DNA of 64,000 nt from Micractinium sp. NFX-FRZ (lineage: Eukaryota; Chlorophyta; Trebouxiophyceae; Chlorellales; Chlorellaceae), in NCBI GenBank assembly GCA_029339195.1, contig JAPTJF010000128.1:1-64000 (forward strand), given 5' to 3'. Positions 11,328-23,340 of this stretch are shown here, piece by piece; within the stretch, counting starts at the first letter, position 1; each line of letters starts with the position of its first letter. The translations under genes were made by a program, and so were the position numbers. Below the pieces are notes generated by a model. It was given only the letters and a program-made list of their open reading frames with translations. It ran no database searches and was not told the DNA's origin.

Positions 11328-14300
11328 ATGCCTCGCCCCCTTCTAGCAGCGCTCCTTCTCTTGGCGTGCGCCGTGTTGGCCACAGCTGCAGGTAGAGTGC
11401 TCCGGGTGGCGTCCTATGATTGATCACCGCCCGCCGCAGCTTCGCGCCCAATCCACCCTGCCGCACTGCCGCCGCTGACCGCCGCCGCCTGGCCGGCGCT
11501 GCTGCAGGGAGCGTCCCTCCGTCAATATCCCCCCCTGGAGGCCTCGAGCCTGGCCGCGTGCCCCAATTCGTTCTGCTTGCACATGATGATGCAATCACGG
11601 CGCAATCCTACAGCCTGATGCGCGAGGTGGTTGACGGGCGTGCCTCTGCCAACGGCTGCCCGGCAGCAGCCACGATGTTCACTCTCGTCAAGGACACAGG
11701 TGGGTGGGGAGGCTGCAAGCCTGGCTTATTCCGATGTGCTATGCACTTGGGATGGGGCCCCGAGTGGCGATTGGCCGGACGTAGGGTCGGGCAGGCAGGG
11801 CAGCATGCAGGGTGCACCCACCGACCTGAATGAGCCCGCTGACGGGGCGCTGCCGCCCACTAACCCAATCTCTGCAGACTGTGAGCTCCTGCACGACATG
11901 TACGCTGCCGGGCACGAAATCGCTGACCACACGGCGACACACCGCTCGGTGCGTGCCATGGGGGGCCCTTGCCGCTCCTTCTCTGGGCCCGGCTCGGTGG
12001 CCGTGGGCCAGCTTGCACGCACTCCACATGCTTTCCCGTTGGCTTCACCAACCCCATGCCTTCGGGCTTCTCCTTCCTCTTCCACCACTTGCTGCTGGCT
12101 TCAGCTCGCCACCCCTCCTTACCACCCGCTGCTGCTCTGCTAAGTTCTGCCAACTCCCACCCATGGCCATCCTCCCGCCACCCCCCCGGCCGCGCCCCGC
12201 AGGTCAAGGGCATGCCCCAGTCGGATCTGCAGGCCGAGATTGTGGGGGCGCGCAAGAGCCTGGCTGAGTGCGGCATCCCGGAGGGCGCCATCCAGGGCTT
12301 CCGTGCCCCCTTCCTGGAGACGGACGCTGCTGTGCGCGCCGTGCTGCACGGCAACAACTTTCTCTACGAAAGGTGGGGCGGGGTGCAGGCTGAGCTGGGG
12401 GTGGCTGAGAATGGAGTGTTGCGTTCAAGGGGTGTCGGGAGGCGGGGTGGGATGCATGGAGTGGGCGCGGGAGATTGTAGGGCACGAGCGGGCAGATGGC
12501 TGCTGGCGCCAGTTCCCATTGTCGCGCTGCTTCAGGTCGCTCTTGCTCCGCCTGCCCCTTCCCGCCCGCCTGCCCACCTGTGTACACCCACCCGCCGGCC
12601 GGCCGGCCGGCCTGCGTGCCTGCATGCCTGCCACTACTGCCTGTCCCTGCCCTTGCCCCTGACTAATTGGACCACTTGGGCCCTCCTTGGCTGGCCGGCC
12701 CGCTCCCCGCCTGCAGCTCCCTGATTGAGGAGACTACGGGGCACTCTGTCTCCAAAAGCATGGCCCAGCGCCTGTGGCCCTTCGACATGGGCAGCGGCAT
12801 CCCAATGAACTGCGCATGGTGAGCACACAGCTGGGGCTGGATGAGAAAAGGCTGCTGCCTGATGCTCACACTGTGAGCTTTGGCAAAGGCGTGGGCCCTT
12901 TGGCGTGGCACTGTCCTGCCTCACCGCTCCTCTTCTGCTGCCGCCGCTTCCCCCTCGCCTGCCCTCCTTTGCAGGTTCAGCGACCAGACCTGCTCCGCCA
13001 ACGAGAGCTACCCAGGGTTGTGGCAGGTGCCGCTGTGGCAGCTGGCAGCGCTCAAGGGGCCCTACTCAATGGACCCTGGCAGGTGGGCGGGTTGGTCACA
13101 GGAGGACGGAGGAAGGGTGGCGGGTGGGGTGGGGAGAACAGCGGTGTGCGCCCGTGCCGCACGTGCCGGCAGGAGGGTGCACACGATGTGCCTGCCTGTG
13201 GCCGCTGGCAGCGCTCAATGGGCCCCACTCCATGGAGCCCTGGGAGTTGGGAGCAGGCCTGCTGGCTGAGGGGTGTGAAGCTGCCTGGCAGAGCAAGGAG
13301 GTACTGGGGGTCACCATCACGGTGAATGGGAAGCGGGCAGGATGGTAGCTGCCCGGCTGCACCCAGCCGGGCAGCGGCGTTGCCTGGCAGCCACCCGCGC
13401 TTGCTGCTTGTGCCCGCGCCCTGCCCCAAACTCACGCCTGTCCCTTGCCCCCGCCCCGCAGCGACGGCGCCGCCCAAGTGTACGACATCCTCAAAGCAAA
13501 CCTGGATGCCTCGTATGGGGGCAACCGCGCCCCCCTGCCCGTCTTCATCCACACCTACGGCTGGCTGGACAACCCGGCGTACCGGGAGGGGCTGAAGCGC
13601 TTTGCGGGTGGGTGCGGGTGAGGGTTGGGGCAAGGGGTGTGGTGGGTGGAAGGAAACAACACGTAAGAGCTCTGCGGTGACGGGGGGACAACATCCTGAT
13701 GCCACGGCCGGCCCCACGCTGCCCCCTTTAACCCTGTACTTGCTGCAGCCAACGCCTGCTGCTTCCCACCTGCCCACAACCCATCATCGCAGTCTATGCG
13801 CTGTCCCAGCCAGACATTTATTTTGTGACGCTGCGACAGCTCATCGCGTGGATGCAAAACCCCATCCCTGCCGACCAGCTCACACCCCAGGCCCTGGGGT
13901 GCGGCAACGCCGGCGGCGCCGGCCCTGGAGGCAGCCCAGGCAGCAGCACCAGCGGCAACATCAGCAGCAGCAGCAGCCCGCCGCCCCCAGTTGCCTCGGC
14001 AGGCACCCGCCCCGCTGCGCCCCCGCTCCGCCCCAGCCCAGCAGGGCAAGGCGCCGGGTGCAGCTACACAGTGGTCTCTGGGGACAGCCTCTTCATTATC
14101 GCATCGGTGAGACTTGGGGGCGGGCTGTCCAGAGGCAGGAGGCAGGGGCTAGGGAGGGAGCAAGGGAGGGAGGCAGGTTCAGGCAATCCTAGCACGACGC
14201 AGTACTGGCCCGCCCACCCGCTCCGGCATTCGAGGCTTGTTGGGCATGCCATGCCCGGGTAACTTACCTGCCTGTCCCTGCCCCCTCCCATCCGTGTGTG

Positions 14301-14599
14301 TTGCAGGAGCACAGCACGACGGTTGAGGCGCTGCTGGGACTGAACCCCCAGATCCAGCCCCCTGGCAACAGCATCGTGACTGGTGAGGTCGGCGTGTAAG
14401 GCTTGTGCGGAGGTGGGGCAGTTGAGTGAAGCCGATTTCACGGTGCTGCCCTGGCACCAGAGGCTGCACCTAGCAGCGGTGTTGCCAGGCCTCCCTCGCG
14501 CGCCAGCGTGGGTGACCCCCACTGTATCTGCGGTGACTCACCGGCTCTGGTGTGCTGTGCCCGCTCTGCTTTGCAGGCCAGAAGGTCAAGGTGTGCTGA
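11328..14599 (+). CDS. Secreted polysaccharide (chitin) deacetylase with C-terminal LysM domain
   Basis: Ten exons give 421 residues: 11328-11391, 11508-11699, 11878-11948, 12203-12372, 12717-12818, 12975-13082, 13462-13607, 13793-14106, 14307-14382, 14577-14599. The start has context GCCACCATG and encodes a signal peptide (MPRPLLAALLLLACAVLATA). A carbohydrate esterase 4 (NodB-type) domain follows: VLLAHDDAIT carries the first Asp pair, EIADHTATHRS holds the metal-binding His-x3-His, and GFRAPF is motif 3. IHTYGW and YFVTLRQLIAWMQNPIP close the fold. A Gly/Ser/Pro linker (about residues 325-370) leads to one LysM domain (CSYTVVSGDSLFIIASEHST, then LLGLNPQI and a closing KVKVC). CE4 enzymes remove acetyl groups from N-acetylglucosamine polymers; LysM binds such polymers. 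Substrate (chitin, wall glucosaminoglycan or foreign peptidoglycan) is inference. Confidence 0.92.
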
Positions 14600-15913
14600 A
14601 CATGATTCTGTGGGAGCAGCATCCCTTCAAGGATGCTTGCCAGCTGCCTACATCAGGAGAGGAGAGCACCCTGTGTTCAGGCCCAGTCGGGCCATGCAGC
14701 AGTCATGCAGCAGTCGTGCAACAGTTGGGTTCGCTCAGAGCTCGGCATTGCCACCGACTGATGGCGGGGCTCTTATCCGCATGCATATGCGTGATGACAA
14801 TGGTCAAAGCATGTTTTCCCTGCATGATACAGTTTCCCTCCGCCACCGATTCCGATTCCTCCCCCCATTCTGTCGCATTGCCTCTCATTTTGCTTCCATT
14901 CTCTGCATTACTCTTGCGCCTCCCCCCTGCAGCTGCTGCTGTTGCCAAGTGCCTCTCTTGGTGATCTGCCTCGCTCGCTCTAAACTTCGTGCCGTGAAGC
15001 TTAAATTATTGATGTGTAATGTCTGTACTGCCGTGTATGTGAACGAGGTTGCTTGCCTGGCTGGCGCGTGGGGCGGTAGTCGACCGATGTCGGCTGCATG
15101 GTGTGGGTGTCCCAAGCGCTGCCGCCAACACGGCTGCGCTTGTTCTGCTGCCTTGGCCAGGGCGGACTCGTCAGCTCTCAAGATAACCTTGTTCAAATAG
15201 GCATAGGGCAGTCAGCTCAAGTTGATGTCACACATTTCCCTTTATCTTGAGCATGGGCCGCCGCCGTTCTGCCGTCCCGCCAGCTGTACTGCGGCAGCAT
15301 CCCCATCCCCAGTCTCCCCATCCCGGAGCTTCTTTTGACATTCACCGAACTGTACATTTGTGCCTCATCCCGTGGGCAGCGATAACACCCCTGCAGCAGG
15401 GCAAGCAAAAGCGGCATACGGCCTCGCAAAACGCCGCGAGGGCTGGCGGCGGAGTTGGTTGGCGCCGTGTAATCCCTGTTTTAGCGAGCGAGCGGCCTCC
15501 GTCAAGCCCCTGAGGCGCGGCACCGCCGCTGCTGGCACCGCCACCGTCGCTGGGGCCGCCACCGCCGTTGGGGCCGCCGCTGCCGCGTCACATGTTGCAC
15601 CGACGTGGCCACTAGTGGCTTGTCTCCAGCCAGGAATTACAGAAGGTAATGTGCTGCCAATGATCGCATTGGTGGTGTGTGCAACCTTGGCCACCCTTGC
15701 ACGCATGGGCTCGTGCGCAGTCAGCTTGGCAAGGCGTGTACCTGCGGCGCTCACCCGCTGCACACCAGCCGCGGCTGACAGCTTCCTCTGGTCTCACGCT
15801 CCCATCATTTGCTCGTGGCATGTGTTGCATACGGACTTGAAGAATCTTGAATGCCATGTTGCGCATGCCCCGTCCCCTGCCTCTGAACCACTGCCTGCAG
15901 CGCCTGCACCGCC
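14600..15913. other. Deacetylase 3' UTR and propeller-gene upstream region
   Basis: No coding exon was found. Around 15520-15600 there is an imperfect GC-rich tandem repeat of a CACCGCC/GGGGCCGCC type. A short segment near 15604-15640 (GGCCACTAGTGGCTTGTCTC and on) resembles sequence inside intron 3 of the downstream propeller gene (17654-17690). This suggests an old segmental duplication. Confidence 0.4.
15015..15019 (+). terminator. TGTAA polyadenylation motif of the deacetylase gene
   Basis: The motif lies about 415 nt after the deacetylase stop in a locally AT-rich patch, a typical setting for the algal TGTAA element. Assignment is by motif and position only. Confidence 0.4.
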
Positions 15914-18900
15914 ATGGCGGGCCGGCTCCCCTTGGTGGTGTTGCTGCTTGCTGCAGCGGTAGGCGCCTGTAATGCAGCTGGCGAGCTGCCTTCTGTTGCC
16001 TCTATTGGCTCCGTACAACCACGCCCCAGGCCGCAGCCCCCACAACGAAGGCTGGCAGGTGCAGGCGCTCAGAACAGGCCACCTCCCCCGCCGCCGCCGC
16101 CGCCCCCTCCACCTCCCTCCCCGCCCCCCCTCAAGTGAGTGCTGCACGGGGTGCTCAAGCGGCCTTGCATGCCTGTCCCGCGGCGGCCGGGCTGGTTGAT
16201 CGGTGTCCTCTTTGCAATGTCACGGGGCTTTATGCCTCGGGGCCCCTTGAGTCGGTGCAGCTCTCTTGGCATCGGAACCCTGCAAGCAGCAGGGTGGGCC
16301 ATCCACTGCTGTCCACTGACTTTAGGCTTGATGTGTCGATGTACTGACCCTACCTCCCACCCACTGGCAGGCCTCGTGCCTGGACTGCTGTGGCATGCTC
16401 AAGCGACTGCATCAGAATCGCAGCGGTGGCCACGAACAGCTGCATACACACTTCCCCCGATGGCGGCGCAAGCTGGTATCAGCGCTGCAGCCCAGGCGTG
16501 CGTGACTGGGCGGCAGTTGCTTCTTCGGCCTCCGGCCAGCGGCTGGTAGCGGCTGCAGTAAGCCGCTACCTCGTGACCAGCGGAGACGGGGGCCAGAGCT
16601 GGGAGGAGCGGCGGGAAGTTGGCGTCCGCGCCTGGGTAGCCCTGGCCTCCTCCTCAGATGGCCTGCGGCTGGCGGCTGCTGACTCTGGCGGCGCGGGCAG
16701 CGGCAGCGATGACTGGAGCCTGGGCGCCCTGTTCACCAGCAGTGACGGCGGCGTGACATTTGAGGAGCAGCCGGGTGCTGGCGCCCGCAGCTGGCGGGCT
16801 GTGGCCTCCTCCTCAGATGGCCTGCGGCTGGTGGCTGCAGCAGACGGAGATACACTGTTGACCAGCAGCGACGGCGGCGCCAGCTGGCAGGAACACAGCA
16901 GCACGGGGGAGCGCCCCTGGGTAGCAGTGGCATCGAGCGGCGATGGAAAGTGGCTGGCAGCTAGTGCTGCGGATGGGGCCCTGCTAACCAGCAGGGATGG
17001 CGGCAAGACCTGGGCAAAACGGACAGTGGCAGCCTGCAAGTTTATGGGATGCGCTCTGGCTTCTTCAGGCAACGGCTTCCGCTTGGTTGCCGCGGCTGCT
17101 GGGCAGCACATCCACACCAGCCCCAATGGTGGTGCCGACTGGCGAGAGCAAGCCAGCTCTGGGCAGCGCGGCTGGTCAAGTGTGGCTTCCTCGCGGGATG
17201 GCACCAGGCTGGCAGCCTGCGTGCGAGGCGGCTTTGTCTTTACAAGCGCAAACAGCGGGGCTGGATGGATGGAGCGCTCCAGGTGGGCCGGCTGGTGTTG
17301 GGAGCATTGCACACCATGGAGGGGTTGTGAGGGGTATCAAGGGGGGCAGATGTGGCTTTGGTGGAGCTGCGGAAGGAAGAAATGCCACGTCACCACCTGA
17401 AGTTACCACCCACTGGCCCATGCACCTCTGCTCACCCTTTGCGTCTTGTCCTTCTGCAGCCCAAATCCTCCGGCGCCTCCGCCGCTGCCACCCTCGCCAC
17501 GGCCGCCGCCTCCGTCCCCACCGCTGTCGCCACCACCGAAGCCGTTGTTCCCACCTCCGTCCTCCGCGCTTCCCGCGCCCCAAACGTGAGCTGACCGGCG
17601 GCAAGGGGATGGCACATCATGTGGCCACACCGGTGCACACATGATGCACCGGTGTGGCCAGTAGTGGCTTGTCGCCAGCCATGGATATGCTCTCGATACC
17701 CTTCCTTGCTGGCTAGTAGCTTAGCCCCACGGCGTTTGGCAGCAGGCCCGCCTGTGAAAAGGGGTTAGAAAAATGAGAAAGAAAGGGTGGTATTTCACGG
17801 CGGAGGTTGGCACGTTGTCGTTGTCAAGGCTGGCCCTGTATGCCTGGGCAATCACCTGCAACTGGGTTCTTTGCTTGCCACTGCGATTAGATAGGTTGGA
17901 GGCTCACGCCATTAACCGTCGCTCATTTCCCGCCCTACCTGGTATGCAGACCGCGCACCTGGACTGGTGTGGCCTGTTCGAGTGACGGCATCAAGATAGT
18001 GGCGGTGGCGTTCAACAGCTGCATACACACATCCCCCGATGCCGGTTGGTCCTGGGAGCAACGTTGCAACCCTGGCGTCCGTGACTGGGCGGTGGTCGCT
18101 TCTTCTGCCTCTGGCCAACGCCTGGTGGCTGCTGAGTTGAATGGCTGCCTTGTGACCAGCGAAGACGGGGGTCAGAGCTGGGAGGAGCGGCGGGAAGCTG
18201 GCGTCCGTGCCTGGGGAGCCCTGGCGTCCTCCTCTGATGGCATGCGGCTGGTGGCCGCCGACTTTGGCGGCGCGGGCAGCGGCAGCGATGACTGGAGCCT
18301 GGGCGCCCTGTTCACCAGCAGTGACGGTGGCATGACGTTTCAGGAGCAGCCGGGAGCTGGCGCCCGCAGCTGGCGCGCAGTCGCCTCCTCCTCAGACGGC
18401 CTGCGGCTGGCGGCTGCAGCAGATTATGGAAAGATCCTCACCAGCAGTAACGGCGGCGTCAGCTGGCAGGAGCATGATGGCGCAGGCGAGCTCCCTTGGG
18501 TGACTTTGGCGTCCAACAGCAATGGCAGCCGGCTGGTGGCCGGCACGGCAGAGGGGGCGCTCTATGTCACCGTGGACGGTGGCCAAACGTGGGAGGAGCA
18601 AACAGACACAGGCGTAGCCGCCACCTGGGCTGTCGTCTCCTCGAGCGACGGCGCAAGGTTGGCAGCCGTCTCCCGGGACCTTCAGGGCGGCTTCGTTTTT
18701 GCTTTTGCCGGCGGCACTTGGGTCAAGCAGATCAGCGCTGGCAGCCGCAGCTGGACTGGCCTCGCTGCTTCTCAGGATGCCCAACGGCTGGTGGCCTGCA
18801 CGGACCAAGGATTTCTCTACACGTCTGTGGATGCGGGGCTGAGCTGGGTGGAGCGCTCAAGGTGCACATGGGAAAGGCGGGCTGTTGGTGGTGTGTTGGG

Positions 18901-21900
18901 CAAGCGTGCATGGGTGCCATGTTGACATATTTCGTGGCTCATTGCTTATCCGGCTCCCGCTTCCACGTGTCCCTGCAGTGCTAACCCCCCGGCACCACCA
19001 CCCTCCCCTCCATCTCCACCCCGACCTCCACTTCCGCCGCCGCGTCCACCACCCTCGCCGCCCTCCCCTCCCCCTCCTCCAAGGCCTCCTTCGCCTCGAC
19101 CGCCATTTCCTCCGCCGTCGCCGCCGTCCCCTCCACCTCCTAGCCCGTCGCCTAGCCCTCCACCTTCCCCACCACGCCCGCCTCCGCCAGGTCCCTCTCC
19201 CCCACCAAGGCCCCCTCCCAGTCCCGCACCTCCCGAGCCACCTTCACCTCCTCCGCCACCGCCCACCAGGCAAGCCCATAGCTGTTAGGACGTACAAGTT
19301 TGCTTGCCTTTGCCGGCATGTGCACGCCGCCAATGCAATGTATGCTAGGCATATTGCACCATTTGAGCAGCCCAGACATCGCTACTCCCCACTTGTATGC
19401 AGGGAGCAACTTGGTTGGTTCAGATTAGCTTCGTCTGCCGATGGCGAAAAGTTGGCAGTGGCTGTGATTGGAGCGCCCGTACACACATCACCAGACGGGG
19501 GTGCAAGCTGGCACCCTCACAACGATGCTGGCACAAGGGGCTGGACATCCATTGCAAGTAATTCTTATGGCGACAAGCTTGTAGCGGGTGCGTATTTTGG
19601 AGACTTATACACAAGCTCCGATGCTGGGTCGAGCTGGGTAGAGCGTGTCGGCAACTCATACGAAGAAGGCGAGCGGCAATGGTCGGCGCTTGCGTCGTCA
19701 AGTGACGGCCGACGCATTGTGGCCGTCGCATACGTCAAGGGCCCGATATGGACAAGCGACGATGAAGGAGAGAGTTGGGAGGTACGCACAAATGCAGGAC
19801 GGAGGGATTGGTCCTCAGTGGCCTGCTCCTCCGACTGCTCCCGCATCGTTGCCTCAGTTGACGGCGGCTTTCTCTACACGTCGCACTCCAACGGCGCAAC
19901 TTGGGAGGAGCGCACGGCGCCGGGTGTCGCCCGTTGGTCTTCCGTGGCTTCCTCCCAAGACGGCATGCGACTAGCAGCTTGTCAATCGCAAGGGGGTGTT
20001 TGGACCAGCGTTGATGGCGGGAGCTCATGGGCACGCACTTCGGCTTGGCAAGATAGTTGGTTCAGCATTGCTTCCTCGGCAGACGGACTGCGACTGGCAG
20101 TTGCGGCAACGGCAGGCCCCATCGCAACCTCAACGGATGGAGGAGATATTTGGACGAGTCAGACCAGTGCCGGCATCCGTGGGTGGACGGGGGTGGCATC
20201 CAGCGCTGACGGCATGCGGCTTGTAGCTTGCGTGCGATTGGGCCATCTGTACACATCTACAGATGGAGGCGCTTCTTGGATTGAACGTTCCAGGTACGTG
20301 GGCGGTGCTTGCTCTTGACATGCAGTCTAGACATGAGCAGACATGCGACACAGTCTCTTTTCTTTTTATTTGCTAGGCTAAGCAACGGTACAAGAGTTTC
20401 AATGCAGCTAAAGGTCGGTTTACTCAAGAAGGGCAAGCCGATGCCCCTACTCACGCGTTCCATGTGCTCCTTCTTCCTTGCAGCCCCAATCCCGAGCCGC
20501 CTCCTCCGCCTCTTCCTCCGGCAAACTCTCCACCTCCCGAGCTGCCCCTTTCTTCTCCACCCCTTGTGCTCGAGCTGCCTCCACCGCCGGAGCCCTCGCC
20601 ACCGCCTGTGCCGTGGCCACCTCCTCCTCACCCGCCACCCCCAACAAGGTCAGTGAATTAGCTTTAGTGTTCCTGTCGTAATGTGTTCGCTGCCTGAGTG
20701 AGGTAAGGCCTTAGGCTTTACTTGTCGGAGTTCCTGCATTCACGGGGTAGGCATCGATCATTTCGTAGCAAACTGTCCCTCCCCATTCTCCCCTTCTTCC
20801 AGGCCGAAGGCCGGCTGGTTCAGGTTGGCGTCCTCAACTGATGGGATGCGCTTGGCAGCCGCCTTGCAAGGGCTGAGTTTGACGGCCCCCGTGCAGACCG
20901 ACTTCTTGCACACATCTCCCGACGGGGGCGCCACCTGGAACGCTCGCACCAGCCCCGGCAACCGCACTTGGGCTGCCGTGGCCTCCTCCGCATCAGGCGA
21001 GAGGCTGGTAGCTGCGGCCTTCAACAACTACCTGTACACGAGCCAAGACGGAGGCAACACGTGGGAGCAACGGCAGGGTGCTGGTACACGGCGATGGTCT
21101 GCCCTGGCTTCTTCTAGGGACGGCCTCCAGTTGGTGGCTGCCGGATATGACGGGGAGCCGTTGTTCACCAGCAACGATGGCGGGCTGACATGGGAGGAAC
21201 GCCAGGCTGCTGGAGTGCGCTCTTGGTCGGGTGTGGCCTCGTCAGCTGATGGCCTTCGGCTTATTGCTTGCGTTGACGGCGGCAGCCTTTACACCAGCCG
21301 CGATGCAGGGCTGACGTGGCAAGAGCAGACCAGCGCCGGCACCGGTAAGCGGTGGGCAGCAGTGGCATCCTCGAGCAACGGCGAGCGGCTTGTGGCTGCC
21401 ATAGCAGGCGGCAGCCTTTACACCAGCCTTGACGGCGGCCAGACATGGGAAGCCCGTAGCAGCTCCGGCATTGCAGTTTGGTTTGCGTTGGCCTCATCGG
21501 ACGATGGGTCGAGGTTGGTGGCTGCTGCACGCACCTACTCCTTCTTGACAGGGTTTGTGGCGACCAGCCCAGATGGAGGGGCCAGCTTCACACGGAAGCT
21601 GTCAGGAGACTTCACCGGAGCAGCTTCATCTGCAGACGGCCTCCGCTTGGCGGCCTGCATTCAAGGCGGCCACGTTTGGACAAGCAATGACGGAGGCGTG
21701 GGCTGGTCCGAGCAATCAAGGTAAGCAACCGTGCTCTCAAGTATCATGGTAACAGTGGCGTGGCACAGTAGCGCTTAACGCTTTGTGTGGTAGCTTTCAT
21801 TCCGAGCGAATTGCAAATGTGTTCGCATCGGAGAAGGTGGTGCTTGAGGATTCAAGCAGTTGCCTCACACCCTGCCCTACACCCTGCCCCATGCAGGCTG

Positions 21901-21930
21901 AACCCGGCAGCCCCACCGCCAGCTGAGTGA
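15914..21930 (+). CDS. Secreted protein of four Asp-box (BNR-type) beta-propellers with Pro-rich linkers
   Basis: Nine exons give 1489 residues: 15914-16134, 16371-17282, 17460-17585, 17950-18861, 18979-19269, 19403-20293, 20484-20648, 20803-21720, 21897-21930. Exon 1 encodes a signal peptide (MAGRLPLVVLLLAAAVGACN) and a proline tract. Exons 2, 4, 6 and 8 (912, 912, 891, 918 nt) each encode one propeller of six to seven blades with repeats such as SSSDGLRLVAA, LYTSxDGGxSW and WxSVASS, the Asp-box signature of sialidase/BNR and PSII-assembly-factor-like folds. Exons 3, 5 and 7 encode PPSPPP-type linkers, as in hydroxyproline-rich wall glycoproteins; exon 9 encodes the last few residues. Every intron is phase 2, so modules can duplicate without breaking the frame. 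Intron 5 uses a GC donor. Catalytic sialidase residues were not identified; a structural or carbohydrate-binding wall role is inferred. Confidence 0.86.
17622..17660. repeat. 16-bp perfect inverted repeat in intron 3
   Basis: TGGCCACACCGGTGCA at 17622-17637 is followed by a 7-nt spacer and its exact reverse complement at 17645-17660, so the RNA could form a stable hairpin. It lies in the third intron of the propeller gene, 36 nt after the donor. No mobile-element ends or target duplications were recognised around it. Confidence 0.85.
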
Positions 21931-22529
21931 CGCCGAGGCACTCGACGTGGAAGGAGGCAACGGCAGATGTAGCACAGCGGGCGGCGGCAGCCAATATGGA
22001 GGTGACATGGACAGTATCAGCAGCCAACGATGACATGCATCCGCACCATCATGGTTGGATTACCAGGCTGCCGTGGAGTATCACAACTGCATTACGATTG
22101 GTTACAGTACGACTGCATCGGCCCATGTTGCCGTTTTTGCCGCTGCTTTTTGTTGCTTACCCTTTGAGTTGCTCACCCGCCCTCCCCCTGGTCGGGCAGT
22201 GCTTCTGGCCTGTGATGTCCCACTCTCTCTGCGTTGTCCAGCACTGTCCCGCTCTCGCCTTCCTTTATCCCTACTGCTCCCTCAACCTTCCCCCCCTTTC
22301 CCGACTTCCAACCCAAATAGACGTGCTTGTTGCTTGCTTGTTTGTGCTTACAGCCCGTTTCTCCGCAATGAAACTTGCGATACAGACCCCCAAGAGGCAG
22401 CTTGGGCTGGGGAAAAGATGCATAAACAGGGGTAGGGAAAGGTTGCTGTACATATGAATTGCGTTTTGTACGGGACTGTTGTGAGGTGGGGGGAGGTGGG
22501 GGTGGGGTCTCAAGGGGTGATGGGTGGTA
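21931..22529. other. Propeller gene 3' UTR and non-coding stretch
   Basis: Nothing coding was recognised. The stretch is less GC-rich than the rest and reaches the end of a retroelement fragment. It probably contains the 3' UTR of the plus-strand propeller gene and, on the minus strand, sequence beyond the retroelement tail. Confidence 0.4.
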
Positions 22530-23240
22530 CATGGGGTGCGGAGTTGTCAACGGCAGATGCGGTTTGCCATTCTTGGCGGCATGCGGCAGCAAAAGAGGCT
22601 AGGCGGGGCACATGCTGTTGCATAAACAAATGCAGGTCTGCGGGTATTGGATCAAAGAGGTCGGCAAAGCGGGTGCGGAGAGACGAGGGGAGAGTGGAAG
22701 ATCATGTGTTCTACTGTCTCTGTACCGCCGCCGCAATGCGGGCATAGGCGTTGGTCCTGAGGGATCTGCATCCATCTGCCCGTCTCCTCTGCACCCCAGT
22801 GGGATCCGGTGTGCCACTGCACTAAGGCTTCAAGCCGACCCCGCTCCCGTATCTCGCTGAGGTACCCAGACTGCTGCCACATACGCCTGCCACATAGTGC
22901 TGCAACTTGCTGGCGCCGTCGCGGGCAGCTGCTGTCTGCAGTAGCTGCAGCTGCCGTTGCTGGCACGCGCTGCGCACAGCCGCAATGCTGATGGGACGGG
23001 GGTGGGCCAGATCCAGCTGCACCCCTACTGCCGCCAGCCCGGCAGCAAGCTGATGTGCCCATGGTTGGCGGGAAGGCTGGCGGGCACTAGATGTGCACGC
23101 CAGGGCTGCGCTGGACAGCCGGTGTGCAGCACTCGGCATTGAGGCAGCCCGGGCACGGCTGTTGTGCAGCGCTGCCCAGGCTGCCTTGGTGCGTGCTGGT
23201 GCTGCTGCGCCCGCTAGGCACGTGCTGGCGTGGAAGGTGA
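22530..23240 (-). pseudogene. Decayed LINE-type reverse transcriptase C-terminal fragment
   Basis: Minus-strand frames broken by at least two frameshifts encode the C-terminal region found after the polymerase domain of non-LTR retrotransposons. Visible pieces are WQQSGYLSEIRERGRLEALV, a HTGSHWGAEETGRW stretch, and a zinc-knuckle-like RLCPHCGGGTETVEHMIFHS, the C-x2-C...H-x4 pattern typical of these tails. A following piece in another frame reads DPIPADLHLFMQQHVPRLAS. The polymerase and endonuclease parts are absent, so this is a 5'-truncated or eroded dead copy. It lies in the gap between the convergent propeller and peptidase genes. Confidence 0.62.
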
Positions 23241-23340
23241 TGCCCGTGTGTCCGGCTCTTTACTCTTTAAACATGTCCAACATTGACGATTTAATAAATA
23301 ACAGACATAAATAACAGAGTACATCATGGGCCTTGACGAG

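Noticed and set aside
10010..11395. 461-residue plus-strand open frame overlapping the SEC61 alpha end
   Set aside because: It overlaps the true last exon in another frame, has no start context or domain-like composition, and ends within the deacetylase first intron.
18946..19266. Gly-rich minus-strand open frame
   Set aside because: It is the antisense shadow of the Pro-rich linker exon of the propeller gene.
22055..22435. Plus-strand open frame in the gap after the propeller gene
   Set aside because: Low-complexity Pro/Leu/Ser sequence without splice partners or domain features; treated as 3' UTR or non-coding.
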